Of a stretch of DNA of 64,000 nucleotides, positions 1-8,429 are shown piece by piece (position 1 is the first letter of the stretch; every line of letters begins with the position of its first letter). Below the pieces are notes generated by a model. That model ran no database searches. It was not told the DNA's origin and saw only the letters and a program-made list of their open reading frames with translations. The stretch lies in assembly GCA_028281285.1 (NCBI GenBank), contig JANQKF010000013.1:248001-312000 (forward strand), in the 5' to 3' direction. The DNA is from Cyclobacteriaceae bacterium. GTDB taxonomy: Bacteria; Bacteroidota; Bacteroidia; Cytophagales; Cyclobacteriaceae. The translations under genes and the position numbers were made by a program.

Positions 1-205
1 AAAGCACCCCGGCAAGCCCAAAGCCAATAATTGCGGTGGTCAAGGTAAAGAACAAATTCAGGCCTGCATGCCTTACTTTCTTGTACTGGAATCGAAACAG
101 TGGAAGTATACCCTCGAGAATCCAAAAAACTACGACTCCACCAATGAGTATCCCGGCACGGAATTCCGTGGGTATATCATTGAAAAACGAGACAATCCAA
201 TCCAT
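1..205 (-). CDS. Sterol desaturase / fatty acid hydroxylase family protein (N-terminal part, cut by window edge)
   Basis: The reverse strand is open from an ATG at 205 to the window edge and encodes 68 residues. It begins with MDWIVSFFNDIP, has a hydrophobic helix (GILIGGVVVFWILEG) and then a basic stretch with RHAGLNLFFT followed by a second helix. This arrangement is typical of the N-terminus of bacterial sterol desaturase-like membrane proteins (di-iron hydroxylases), in which a sequence like RHxxxNxxxT precedes the second helix. The histidine box catalytic core lies outside the window, so function is inferred from the N-terminus only. The gene is divergent from the amidohydrolase that starts at 314. 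Confidence 0.6.
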   Translation of the reverse strand, partial: MDWIVSFFNDIPTEFRAGILIGGVVVFWILEGILPLFRFQYKKVRHAGLNLFFTLTTAIIGFGLAGVL

Positions 206-313
206 GCCTGAATATATTCTGCATGCCTCATAATTCCAATTCAAGGGCTAATCCTCCTATTCCCTTTTTTGCCCGACTGCTTTTATTTACCTTAAGTACC
301 AAACCCTTTCAAT

Positions 314-1738
314 ATGAAAACCCGTATTCTTGCCTTACTCCTCCAGATACCGATCATAGTTGTATCGGCAAATGCTCAACAATTTTCGAGAGTGGTTCAG
401 CCCTATGTCAACGTTCAAAAGTCGATCGTGGCTATTACCAATGTCAAAGTAATTGATGGTACGGGTAATGCAGCATTGAATAATCAGACAATCATTTTTA
501 AAGATGGTACTGTCACTGACATTGGGCCATCATCATCTACTAATGTTCCATCAGACGCTAGAGTGATCAATGGCTCTGGCAAGACAGTTATTCCTGGGTT
601 GGTGATGCTGCATGAACATATTTTTTATCCAAAATCCTTCGATGGGACCTTTAGCGTAGCCCAAATGACATGGTCATTCCCTCGTCTGTACCTGGCCGGG
701 GGGAATACCACCATAAGAACAGCAGGAAGTATTCAACCACAAACTGACCTGAATATTAAGGAATGGGTAGAGCAAGGCAGGATGTTAGGACCTAAAATGG
801 ATGTAACCAGTCCATTTATAGAAAGAGCAGGTACTCCGGTACCAGAACTTGGGGTGATCAAAAGCTCTGAAGAAGCTGAAGCCATGGTGAACTATTGGGC
901 CGACCGCGGTATTACATCCTTTAAAGTTTACCAAAATGTGACTAAAGAAGATTTGAAAAAGGTGGTGGATGCTGCCCATGCAAGAAACCTTAAAGTGACA
1001 GGACATATTTGCTCGGTCACCTATAGGGAAGCGGCAGAAATTGGGATAGACAATATTGAGCACGGGTTCTTCCAGAGTTCTGATTTTGTTGAGGGCAAAG
1101 TCGAAAATTTTTGTCCCGCGTTTCAGCGCTCACGTTCATTGACGAATCTTCCAGAAGACAGTCCCGACATGGAAGCGCTTATGGATTACCTGATAGAACA
1201 GAATGTGGCAGTCACTTCCACGCTTCCCGTTTTCGAGCCCTATACTGGTCGAGAAGTAGTCTTGGGAGGTGGTGTGGATGCCATGAGCCCGGAGATCAAA
1301 GAGAAGCTATTGAAGAACCATGTACGCCTTCAATTTCGGGACTCGACATTGATGAGCAACTTCAAAAAACAAATGGCCTGGGAAAAGAAATTCTATAAAA
1401 AAGGTGGAAAACTGGTGGCGGGTACCGATCCCACAGGAGGAGGAAGAACCATTGCTGGCTATGCCAATCAGCGCGTGATCGAACTCTTTGTGGAAGCTGG
1501 TTTTTCAGTGGTGGAAGCCATCAAAATTGCCTCATTGAACGGTGCCAAATACCTGGAGCGCGACAATGAAGTGGGTTCCCTCAAAGTGGGTAAAAAAGCA
1601 GATTTAGTCCTTATCAATGGTGATTTGGAGTCCGATGTTTCCAACATCAGAAATATGGAAATTGTCTTTAAAGATGGTATCGGTTTCGACTCCCAAAAGA
1701 TCTTCGAATCTATGCGCGGAAAGGTGGGTATGAACTGA
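314..1738 (+). CDS. Secreted amidohydrolase family protein (imidazolonepropionase/prolidase-like)
   Basis: This 474-residue protein has a signal peptide ending near SANAQQ (residues 1-22) and an amidohydrolase fold. Metal-site candidates are the HEH pair at H100/H102 after VIPGL, K204 in SFKVYQ (the position of the carboxylated lysine in related enzymes), H231 in TGHI, H250 in IEHG and D372 in AGTDPTGG. The C-terminal KVGKKADLVLING stretch is the usual small beta-domain of composite amidohydrolases. Such exported enzymes commonly hydrolyse dipeptides or other amides, but the substrate cannot be read from sequence. The ATG at 314 is chosen because the signal peptide starts exactly there. The gene stands alone, divergent from the desaturase-like gene. 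Confidence 0.9.
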   Translation: MKTRILALLLQIPIIVVSANAQQFSRVVQPYVNVQKSIVAITNVKVIDGTGNAALNNQTIIFKDGTVTDIGPSSSTNVPSDARVINGSGKTVIPGLVMLHEHIFYPKSFDGTFSVAQMTWSFPRLYLAGGNTTIRTAGSIQPQTDLNIKEWVEQGRMLGPKMDVTSPFIERAGTPVPELGVIKSSEEAEAMVNYWADRGITSFKVYQNVTKEDLKKVVDAAHARNLKVTGHICSVTYREAAEIGIDNIEHGFFQSSDFVEGKVENFCPAFQRSRSLTNLPEDSPDMEALMDYLIEQNVAVTSTLPVFEPYTGREVVLGGGVDAMSPEIKEKLLKNHVRLQFRDSTLMSNFKKQMAWEKKFYKKGGKLVAGTDPTGGGRTIAGYANQRVIELFVEAGFSVVEAIKIASLNGAKYLERDNEVGSLKVGKKADLVLINGDLESDVSNIRNMEIVFKDGIGFDSQKIFESMRGKVGMN

Positions 1739-1761
1739 CCGAAATTTATTTCCATTGTTTC

Positions 1762-1791
1762 TTGCATTTGAATATTCAGGTTCTACTTTTG
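1762..1791 (+). promoter_or_regulatory. Bacteroidota-type promoter candidate upstream of the PepSY membrane protein
   Basis: TACTTTTG at 1784-1791 fits the -7 consensus TAnnTTTG, and TTG at 1762-1764 lies 19 bp upstream, the normal spacing to the -33 element. The ATG at 1825 follows after about 33 bp. Confidence 0.5.
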
Positions 1792-1824
1792 TATTCTTAT
1801 TTAGACTAAATCTTAATAAAAATA

Positions 1825-2388
1825 ATGCAAACCGGACCTAGGTTCAGGAACCTTTCACGCAACTGGCACAGAGACATCGCATACTTCTTTGTCGGGCTTA
1901 TCATATCCTTCTCCATTTCAGGCATTACCCTTAACCACAGAAGAACATTCAGTTCACGCACATTCTCCTATGATGTCGAAAAGATCAAACTGAATCTTCC
2001 AAGTAATCCCCAAGACATCACGGAAGAGTTTATCCAAAGTCAGCTTCCCGTTCTGGATATCGGCAATCCATATCAAGGATTCCAGGTCAGAAACGGTTCG
2101 TTACGAATTCTCTTTGATAAAGCTCGAGCAGAAGTTAGCCTTGAAACGGGTGAAGGTGAAAAAGAGTGGCTGGGCAGAAAGTATGTATTGGCTGAAATGG
2201 CTGATCTTCACCAAACGACCAACCCTGCCTGGATCTGGTATTCCGATATCTTCGGTATCGCCATGATCTTAATTGCCATCTCTGGAATGTTTATTTCCGG
2301 AGGATCAAAGAGCTTTAGAAAACGAGGCTGGAAACTTGCCCTGGTAGGAATTCTATTCCCGCTTACATTTCTCTTCTTTATTGCTTAA
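1825..2388 (+). CDS. PepSY-associated TM helix domain protein
   Basis: The 187-residue protein opens with NLSRNWHRDIAYFFVG followed by a transmembrane helix that ends at the motif SGITLNHRR, has a central soluble domain of about 80 residues, then DLHQTTNPAWIWYSDIFGI and two further helices ending at the C-terminus. This order (helix, PepSY-like periplasmic domain, helices, with W-H and H-x-x-x-N motifs) matches the short PepSY-associated TM proteins of Bacteroidota, often found near TonB-dependent iron receptors. No receptor or reductase is next to it here, so a role in iron or redox traffic is only a family-based guess. Confidence 0.85.
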   Translation: MQTGPRFRNLSRNWHRDIAYFFVGLIISFSISGITLNHRRTFSSRTFSYDVEKIKLNLPSNPQDITEEFIQSQLPVLDIGNPYQGFQVRNGSLRILFDKARAEVSLETGEGEKEWLGRKYVLAEMADLHQTTNPAWIWYSDIFGIAMILIAISGMFISGGSKSFRKRGWKLALVGILFPLTFLFFIA

Positions 2389-2495
2389 GCTTCTTTGAGA
2401 GGCTCATCACACCAATGTTTAAGCCGTGAGTCGAGCCGCCACCACATTTGGTCGAAAACTACGGTTTCCCTACTTGTTAATGACTAGATTGACAC

Positions 2496-3431
2496 ATGAG
2501 ATTGACAACCTCATTCCTGCTTTTGTTTCTGCTCCAGGGATTTTCAAACTGGAAGAAACTGGATGTCAATGCTCCGCCTCCTCGCTACATTCAGAATTTG
2601 GTGAGAGTCGAAGACCAACTTTTCTTCTTTGGCGGTAAAAACAACACCAATGATGGATTTGATGACCTATGGACTTGGCGCAGAGGTAAATGGGTGTTGA
2701 TCAACACCGGAGCAACCAAACGCTGGGATCATGGTTTTGCCTTTCATCGGAAGTCCGATCAAATTGTCCTCTTTGGAGGAAGAACATCAGGAAGAAATAA
2801 CAATCGAATTGAGCTTGGTGATACTTGGGTTTACCATAACAACTTATGGAGTATGTTGAATATTGATGGGCCTGAGCCAAGGAGTTCATTTGCCATAGCC
2901 TATCATTCTGAAAGCGGGCAATTGATTCTTTTTGGTGGTAGAAATGGCGCCAAGGTATTTGACGACACTTGGGCTTTTAACGGTACGTCATGGTATCAAC
3001 TAGGCATCTCAGGACCTGAGGGAAGAATGGGACATTCGCTCGTTCATGATCGTAAGACTAACCAACTCATCTTGTTTGGCGGCCACAATGGTAAAGCACT
3101 TTTGGGAGATACCTGGGTTTTTGATGGTTCAGTATGGAAAAAGTCAAATACAAACTTCTCCCCTTCTCCCAGAATGGCTCATGCCATGGAATTTGATGAT
3201 CATGGAACAGGTATTTTATATGGTGGTTGGACAGGAGAGACTTCTAATGAAACCTGGCGTTGGCGGGACAACGAATGGCGATTGGTCCCGACTGGTCCCT
3301 CATCAGTCCCAATACTTGGACATGCAATCGGTTATGATGATTTAAATAATCAGTTCATCGTGTTTGGGGGAAGCTCCAAATTCGGAGAAGGCTTCAATCA
3401 GTATTCAAGAGCGTTGAAATTGAATGATTAA
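2496..3431 (+). CDS. Kelch repeat-containing secreted protein
   Basis: The 311-residue protein starts with a hydrophobic leader (MRLTTSFLLLFLLQG) and then repeats blocks of about 50 residues that contain ILFGG or LFFGG, a glycine pair and a later DTWVF/DTWAF type segment. At least five such Kelch blocks are visible (LFFGGK, VLFGGR, ILFGGR, ILFGGH, ILYGGW, IVFGGS), so a beta-propeller that binds protein or glycan is expected. No catalytic motif is visible. The gene lies about 107 bp downstream of the PepSY membrane protein on the same strand, but nothing proves that they work together. Confidence 0.85.
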   Translation: MRLTTSFLLLFLLQGFSNWKKLDVNAPPPRYIQNLVRVEDQLFFFGGKNNTNDGFDDLWTWRRGKWVLINTGATKRWDHGFAFHRKSDQIVLFGGRTSGRNNNRIELGDTWVYHNNLWSMLNIDGPEPRSSFAIAYHSESGQLILFGGRNGAKVFDDTWAFNGTSWYQLGISGPEGRMGHSLVHDRKTNQLILFGGHNGKALLGDTWVFDGSVWKKSNTNFSPSPRMAHAMEFDDHGTGILYGGWTGETSNETWRWRDNEWRLVPTGPSSVPILGHAIGYDDLNNQFIVFGGSSKFGEGFNQYSRALKLND

Positions 3432-3484
3432 TATTCAGGAATTAAAACATTCATTTCAGGGTTAACACTTCAAACCACAGTGAA

Positions 3485-4078
3485 ATGAGAAAAGTACTGC
3501 TCCTATTAGCCGATGGATTCGAAGTTTATGAGGCCAGTGTATACATTGATGTTTTTGGTTGGAATAAAACCTATGGCACGAAGGACATAGAACTTGTGAC
3601 TACTGCTATAAAGAAAAACATCACCAGTACCTTTGGGCTAAAAGTCGAAGTAGACAAAACACTCGATGAAATTACCCCCACTGATTATGAGGCAATTGCC
3701 ATTCCAGGAGGGTTCGAAATTTATGGATTTTACAAAGATGCATTCTCGGAAGACTTCAAGCAGATTATCAGGGCATTTCAATCTCAAAACAAGACGATCT
3801 CTTCCATATGCACGGGAGCCTTACCCATAGGTAACAGTGGTATTTTGGAAGGTAGAAAGGGCACTACTTACAATATTGGCCCCGAACGTCAGGACCAATT
3901 GAAGTCATTCGGAGTAAATGTAGTGAACGAATTCATTGTTGAGGACGAAAACGTAGTCACCTCCTGGTCACCTGTCACAGCGATTCATGTTGCGTTCAAC
4001 CTACTTCAAAGACTTACGAATGAATCGAATGTTAATCATATCAAGCACCTTATGGGTTTTGATAATCCTCAAAATTAA
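3485..4078 (+). CDS. DJ-1/PfpI family protein
   Basis: The 197-residue protein is a full-length, cytoplasmic DJ-1/PfpI domain. It shows the N-terminal VLLLLADGFE strand, the AIPGGFE loop near residue 72, and the nucleophile elbow SICTGA with the candidate catalytic cysteine C109. E16 in FEVYEA corresponds to the conserved acidic residue that pairs with the cysteine in DJ-1. Members act as glyoxalase/deglycase, chaperone or isonitrile hydratase relatives, and the subfamily cannot be settled here. It starts 53 bp after the Kelch gene. Confidence 0.9.
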   Translation: MRKVLLLLADGFEVYEASVYIDVFGWNKTYGTKDIELVTTAIKKNITSTFGLKVEVDKTLDEITPTDYEAIAIPGGFEIYGFYKDAFSEDFKQIIRAFQSQNKTISSICTGALPIGNSGILEGRKGTTYNIGPERQDQLKSFGVNVVNEFIVEDENVVTSWSPVTAIHVAFNLLQRLTNESNVNHIKHLMGFDNPQN

Positions 4079-4667
4079 GATTGGTAGATTAAATACACGG
4101 GACCATGAAAGATTTTTAAAATAATCTATTTCAATTTTATTTATTCTTATAACAAAAATTTATATGTGCAAATCAATATTTTGAGTAAAAAAGTATAGTG
4201 AATTCTCAAAATGACCGTTAAGAAAATTACCGTATATAAAAAAAATTCAATTCTGTTAAACTTTTTTTGACAAGTGCAGGTTATTACTTGAAACAGCATC
4301 TAATAAGTTGGTGCACATAGATCAAGACTATGATTAGTAACTTTCTTGGGTCGATTGATATGTTGGACATTGTTCCGGGGTTGGTATTAGGTTATTTCCT
4401 ATTTGCCACTGGCTACTACCTCTGGAAAAAACTTACCGGGCCTACCTCATAAAACCCGAATGTCCTCAACTTAAAGTGTAGTCCCTTTCCCGAGGGATCA
4501 AGTTTTCTTGTCGCCCATTCGATTTGATTTTACGCCTAATAATCATGCAATTCCTCCTCAATTATTCTGTTCATGTCATCCATATTAAGGATGTTCGAAA
4601 TCATTTACCATCCATAAAATCGCCTACGTCCAATTCCTGATCCTGACTATCTTAGAGTCATTAAAAC
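4079..4667. other. 589 bp gap, AT-rich, with no long gene
   Basis: Between the DJ-1 gene and the S9 peptidase there is no ORF with recognisable homology. The first part (about 4120-4300) is strongly AT-rich. The only coding candidate is the 40-codon ORF at 4330-4452. I saw no tRNA cloverleaf, no clear rho-independent terminator and no copy of the palindromic repeat found at 7.4-9.4 kb. Confidence 0.6.
4330..4452 (+). CDS. Possible 40-residue single-pass membrane peptide
   Basis: An ATG-started ORF of 41 codons (with TAA) encodes a peptide with a short polar N-terminus (MISNFLGSIDMLD), one hydrophobic helix of about 18 residues (IVPGLVLGYFLFATGYYL) and a basic C-terminal tail (WKKLTG). This is the layout of a small N-out or N-in single-pass membrane protein. 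It is the only sensible coding signal in a 589 bp gap. No family is recognised and no promoter of clear quality was found upstream, so it may also be fortuitous. Confidence 0.35.
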   Translation: MISNFLGSIDMLDIVPGLVLGYFLFATGYYLWKKLTGPTS

Positions 4668-7433
4668 TTGAATACTATGAAGGCCAGAATCATTGCACTG
4701 CTCCTGTTGATTTCAACCACAGCATTCGGACAAAAGAAAGTCTTAGATCATCCTGATTTTGATATTTGGAATACGATACAAAGCCCAAGAATCTCTCGAA
4801 GCGGTGATTTTATTATCTATTCTCTGGAAAAAGGGGAAACAGACAACCATCTCAAAATCAAAGACGCTCAAGGAGACTTGATCTTTGAACATCCTCGCAG
4901 CGAAAATGGTCGGTTTTCATACGATTCGGACTTTGCCTTCTTCACCATAAAGATTGGTAACCAGGAGGAAATGGACCTTAAGAGAAAGAAGGTCTCAAAA
5001 ACAAAAATGCCTAAGGACACCTTGGGAATCTACGACCTCAATAGGAAGTCAGCATTGAAAATCCCACATGTCAAAGGGTATAAAATTCCGCAAAAATGGA
5101 GTGGATATATTGCCTATCAGCTGGAAGAAATCAAATCGGACAAAAAGGGTAAAAAGGCCAAAAAAGTAAGTGCTAAAAATGGCTATCATATAATTCTTCG
5201 AAATCTCAACACCGGCAATCAGGATACGATCAAGTACGTCAAAAACTACCTCTTTGCTGAAGAAGGCAAAATATTGGCCTATGTAACTTCAGGTGAAGAT
5301 AGCATCACAGAAGCAGGAATATTCATTCGAAATGTTGAAAGTGGCCAAACTACTTCTGTTTTCAATTCTGAGGATGGCAAGTTCATGAAATTGGCATTGA
5401 GCAAATCAGGAGAGAAACTGGGATTCATTGCAGATTTGGATACCACAAAAGCCTTGATCAGACCACATGAATTGTATACCTGGAATTCAAGCATGACTGA
5501 AGCAAAGAAAGTAGCCGACTCAAGTACCACACCTGACGGTTATCTGGTTTCGAAGAATGGAAACATTAGCTTTTCTGAAGATGAGTCAAAAATGTACTTT
5601 GGGTTGGCTACTCCTCCAATTCTTCAGGACACCTCATTATTGAAAGAGGAGATTGTGAATGTTGAGGTATGGACCTATGATGAGCCTCGGCTCTATACAG
5701 TTCAGGAACTCCAGGTAGGCAATGACAAAAGTCGTTCGTACAGTGCGGTTGTTCATTTGGATCAAAATAATCAGATGGTCCAATTGGCATCAATGGACTA
5801 TCCGAATTCGTCATTGGGTAATGAAGGCAATTCAGCAAATGTATTGGTAAGCACCTCAAAGCCTTATGATCTTGAACGTCAATGGACAGGTGCCACCCGA
5901 AGGAATTATGCCATTGTGAATTCAACGAATGGTTCGAGCAAGCAAATTCTTGAAGGAATAAGAGGCAACGTGCGACTTAGTCCGGCAGGCAAATATGCCT
6001 TTGGTTATGATGCCATTGATAGTGCCTGGTTTGCATACAATATTGAGGCCGGTACCAAGACAGTACTTACCAAAGGACAAGTTTTCTACAATGAGTTAAA
6101 CGACTCTCCAAATCATCCGGGATCCTATGGTTCAATGGGTTGGACCGAAAATGATGAAGCTCTCCTACTCTATGATCGATATGACATCTGGGAATTTAAT
6201 CCTGACAATGGACAAGGACAGCGAATCACTAAGGGTAGGGAAAACAAGATCGCCTATCGTTATATCCGCTTAGATAACGAAGAGCGCTTTATCGATAACA
6301 AAGGGAGATGGTTGCTCAGCACTTTCAATGATGATAACAAGCATTCAGGCTATTATCAACTCAATCGAAGAAACAATCGAGGTCAGCAACTTCTAGTCGG
6401 ACCTTATCGCTTTGGGAGACCAATAAAAGCTCAAGATGATGATCATCTTATGTTTACCAGGGAGTCGTTTACTGAGTTCCCGAATATCCATTACACCGAT
6501 ATGCAGTTCCGAGGAGATGTTCAAATCTCTGATGCCAATCCTCAACAAAGCGAGTACAATTGGGGAACAGCTGAGCTTGTGGAGTGGACCTCATTGGATG
6601 GGATGGAATTGACCGGAATGTTGTACAAGCCGGAAGATTTTGATCCAAATAAGAAGTATCCGATGATCGTAAACTTCTATGAAAAGAGCTCCAACGGAAT
6701 TTATGGACATCGAGCTCCTTCTCCGGGTAGATCTACAATCAATTACAGCTTTTACACCAGTCGAGGGTATATCATTTTCAATCCTGATGTATATTATAGA
6801 ATTGGCTATCCAGGTGAAAGCGCCTATAACTGTGTAATACCGGGAATCACCTCGCTTATAGAAAAAGGTTTTGTGGACAAAGACAATATTGGCGTCCAAG
6901 GTCATAGTTGGGGTGGATATCAGATTGCTTACCTGGTGACCAAGACGAATATTTTCAAAGCCGCTGAGGCAGGAGCCCCGGTTCCTAACATGATCTCAGC
7001 TTACGGGGGAATCCGGTGGTGGACAGGCTTAAGTCGGCAGTTTCAGTACGAGCATACCCAAAGCCGAATTGGTGGAACCCCATGGGAGTACCCCGCTCGG
7101 TACGTGGAAAATTCTCCGATCTTCAATATTGATAAGATCCATACGCCACTTCTAATCATGCACAATGATGCTGACGGGCATGTACCTTGGTACCAGGGCA
7201 TTGAGTTCTTTGTTTCCCTTCGAAGGCTTGGCAAACCAAGCTGGTTTCTCAACTATAATGGAGAGCCCCACTGGCCATTAAAACGACAAAATCGAAAGGA
7301 CTTTAATGTGCGCATGGCCCAGTTCTTTGATTATTATCTCAAAGGAGCTCCAAAACCAGTTTGGATGGTGAGAGGAGTTCCGGCAGTTGAGAAGGGGATT
7401 AATCAAGGGTTAGAATTAACAGACAAACACTAA
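4668..7433 (+). CDS. Secreted S9 family peptidase (prolyl oligopeptidase-like)
   Basis: The 921-residue protein has a signal peptide (MKARIIALLLLISTTAFGQ; the second Met at 4677 is an equally good start), a long beta-propeller-like region, and a C-terminal alpha/beta hydrolase domain. The catalytic triad can be placed as S747 in GHSWGG, D836 in HNDADGHVPW and H868 in NGEPHWPL, with spacing as in dipeptidyl peptidase IV-type enzymes. It is expected to cleave peptides in the periplasm or outside the cell, feeding amino acid uptake. It is a single gene that ends just before the first palindromic repeat at 7444. Confidence 0.92.
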   Translation: MNTMKARIIALLLLISTTAFGQKKVLDHPDFDIWNTIQSPRISRSGDFIIYSLEKGETDNHLKIKDAQGDLIFEHPRSENGRFSYDSDFAFFTIKIGNQEEMDLKRKKVSKTKMPKDTLGIYDLNRKSALKIPHVKGYKIPQKWSGYIAYQLEEIKSDKKGKKAKKVSAKNGYHIILRNLNTGNQDTIKYVKNYLFAEEGKILAYVTSGEDSITEAGIFIRNVESGQTTSVFNSEDGKFMKLALSKSGEKLGFIADLDTTKALIRPHELYTWNSSMTEAKKVADSSTTPDGYLVSKNGNISFSEDESKMYFGLATPPILQDTSLLKEEIVNVEVWTYDEPRLYTVQELQVGNDKSRSYSAVVHLDQNNQMVQLASMDYPNSSLGNEGNSANVLVSTSKPYDLERQWTGATRRNYAIVNSTNGSSKQILEGIRGNVRLSPAGKYAFGYDAIDSAWFAYNIEAGTKTVLTKGQVFYNELNDSPNHPGSYGSMGWTENDEALLLYDRYDIWEFNPDNGQGQRITKGRENKIAYRYIRLDNEERFIDNKGRWLLSTFNDDNKHSGYYQLNRRNNRGQQLLVGPYRFGRPIKAQDDDHLMFTRESFTEFPNIHYTDMQFRGDVQISDANPQQSEYNWGTAELVEWTSLDGMELTGMLYKPEDFDPNKKYPMIVNFYEKSSNGIYGHRAPSPGRSTINYSFYTSRGYIIFNPDVYYRIGYPGESAYNCVIPGITSLIEKGFVDKDNIGVQGHSWGGYQIAYLVTKTNIFKAAEAGAPVPNMISAYGGIRWWTGLSRQFQYEHTQSRIGGTPWEYPARYVENSPIFNIDKIHTPLLIMHNDADGHVPWYQGIEFFVSLRRLGKPSWFLNYNGEPHWPLKRQNRKDFNVRMAQFFDYYLKGAPKPVWMVRGVPAVEKGINQGLELTDKH

Positions 7434-7443
7434 ATCCATTACG

Positions 7444-7528
7444 CCATTCTGATCCGAGAATTCGGGGGAAAGAGTACCAGAATCGTCCGTTCCTTTTATT
7501 GTCATCTCGCTTTAATCGAGATGACAAT
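7444..7528. repeat. Palindromic intergenic repeat, copy 1
   Basis: This ~85 bp element starts with CCATTCTGATCC and ends in GATGACAAT. It contains a small hairpin (CCGA-gaa-TTCGG) and a perfect 12 bp stem at 7498-7509/7517-7528 with a 7 nt loop. The module CTGATCC...GGAAAGAGTnCC is shared with copies 2 and 3. It separates two convergent genes and may also help end transcription. Confidence 0.65.
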
Positions 7529-8325
7529 TAATTAAGCGTGGCCATCATTTTAGATTGAAATTCTTCGAACTCACCTAAATCCCGATGTCCTCCTCCTACT
7601 ATGGTGACCAACCCTTTATTGGAATGAGGTATTGACTCATATAGCTTCTTGCCGAATCGATAAGGAACAACAAAATCTTCAGTGCCATGAAAAATAGTAA
7701 TGGGACATTCTACGGACTGGATATATACTCGACTCTTGAAATTGAATCGCAGGCCAGGGCCTACAGGATAGATTGGTAGGAACCTGTAAATCACAGTTCT
7801 GAAATTATAATACGGAGTTTCGAGAATCAATCTTTTAGGTTGATTCTGAGAAGCCACGTAGGTCGCCAGACCGGAGCCCAGCGAGCGCCCATAAAGTGTT
7901 ATTTCCTCTTCTGAATAAAGGTTTTTGGTATACTCATAAAATTGCTGAGCATCAGACAAAAGCAGTTTTCTGGTACGCTTTCCTTCACTTTTGCCATAGC
8001 CCCGGTAATCCATAACGATCACATCATAGTTGAGATCCACTAAAAACCGGACTTCATTACCCCAGCGGGAAAGGTTACCGCGGTTGCCATGATAGTACAA
8101 GACAACTCCTTTTGGCTTCTCAAGCTTAAAGTGCAGCGCATGCAATGAAGCACCATCTGAAGTGGAGAGCCGCACCTCCTCGAACCGAGTTTCGAATTCA
8201 AAACGATGCCCTTGAGGCAAACTACTTGCCTGAAAAATGACTTTCTCCTGAAAAAAGTAAAGCAACAAGCCTCCCAACAGATAAAGACCGATAAGAACCA
8301 GGAGTATCGTTTTCAAGAGTTTCAC
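7528..8325 (-). CDS. Membrane-anchored alpha/beta hydrolase (paralogue A)
   Basis: The 265-residue protein has one N-terminal transmembrane anchor (residues 4-24) and an alpha/beta hydrolase domain of the type often called ABHD13/BEM46-like. The triad is S148 in YGRSLGSG, D217 in HGTEDFVVP and H247 in GGGHRDL, and the oxyanion strand reads VVLYYHGNRGN. The chosen start is GTG at 8325, in front of the anchor. It is paralogous to the next gene upstream on the same strand, with identical triad positions. Substrates (peptide, lipid or ester) are unknown. Confidence 0.88.
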   Translation of the reverse strand: MKLLKTILLVLIGLYLLGGLLLYFFQEKVIFQASSLPQGHRFEFETRFEEVRLSTSDGASLHALHFKLEKPKGVVLYYHGNRGNLSRWGNEVRFLVDLNYDVIVMDYRGYGKSEGKRTRKLLLSDAQQFYEYTKNLYSEEEITLYGRSLGSGLATYVASQNQPKRLILETPYYNFRTVIYRFLPIYPVGPGLRFNFKSRVYIQSVECPITIFHGTEDFVVPYRFGKKLYESIPHSNKGLVTIVGGGHRDLGEFEEFQSKMMATLN

Positions 8326-8339
8326 TTTTTCTTTTTCTT

Positions 8340-8427
8340 GTCACTCTGAATCCTGTGAAACAGGATGAAAGAGTCCCAATATAACAACATGAGATTCTTT
8401 CCCCCGAGCATTCGGGGTCAGAATGAC
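8340..8427. repeat. Palindromic intergenic repeat, copy 2
   Basis: The element is bounded by GTCACTCTGA (8340-8349) and TCAGAATGAC (8418-8427), which are inverted repeats with one mismatch. Inside are two perfect hairpins: ATCCTGT-GAA-ACAGGAT (8350-8366) and CCCCGA-GCAT-TCGGGG (8402-8417). It lies between the two paralogous hydrolase genes. Confidence 0.75.
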
Positions 8428-8429
8428 AA

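Noticed and set aside
4511-4620. Short reverse-strand ORF (22 codons, MISNILN...) in the 4.1-4.7 kb gap
   Set aside because: Too short and without any typical property; the likeness of its first residues to the 40-residue ORF on the other strand is most likely chance.
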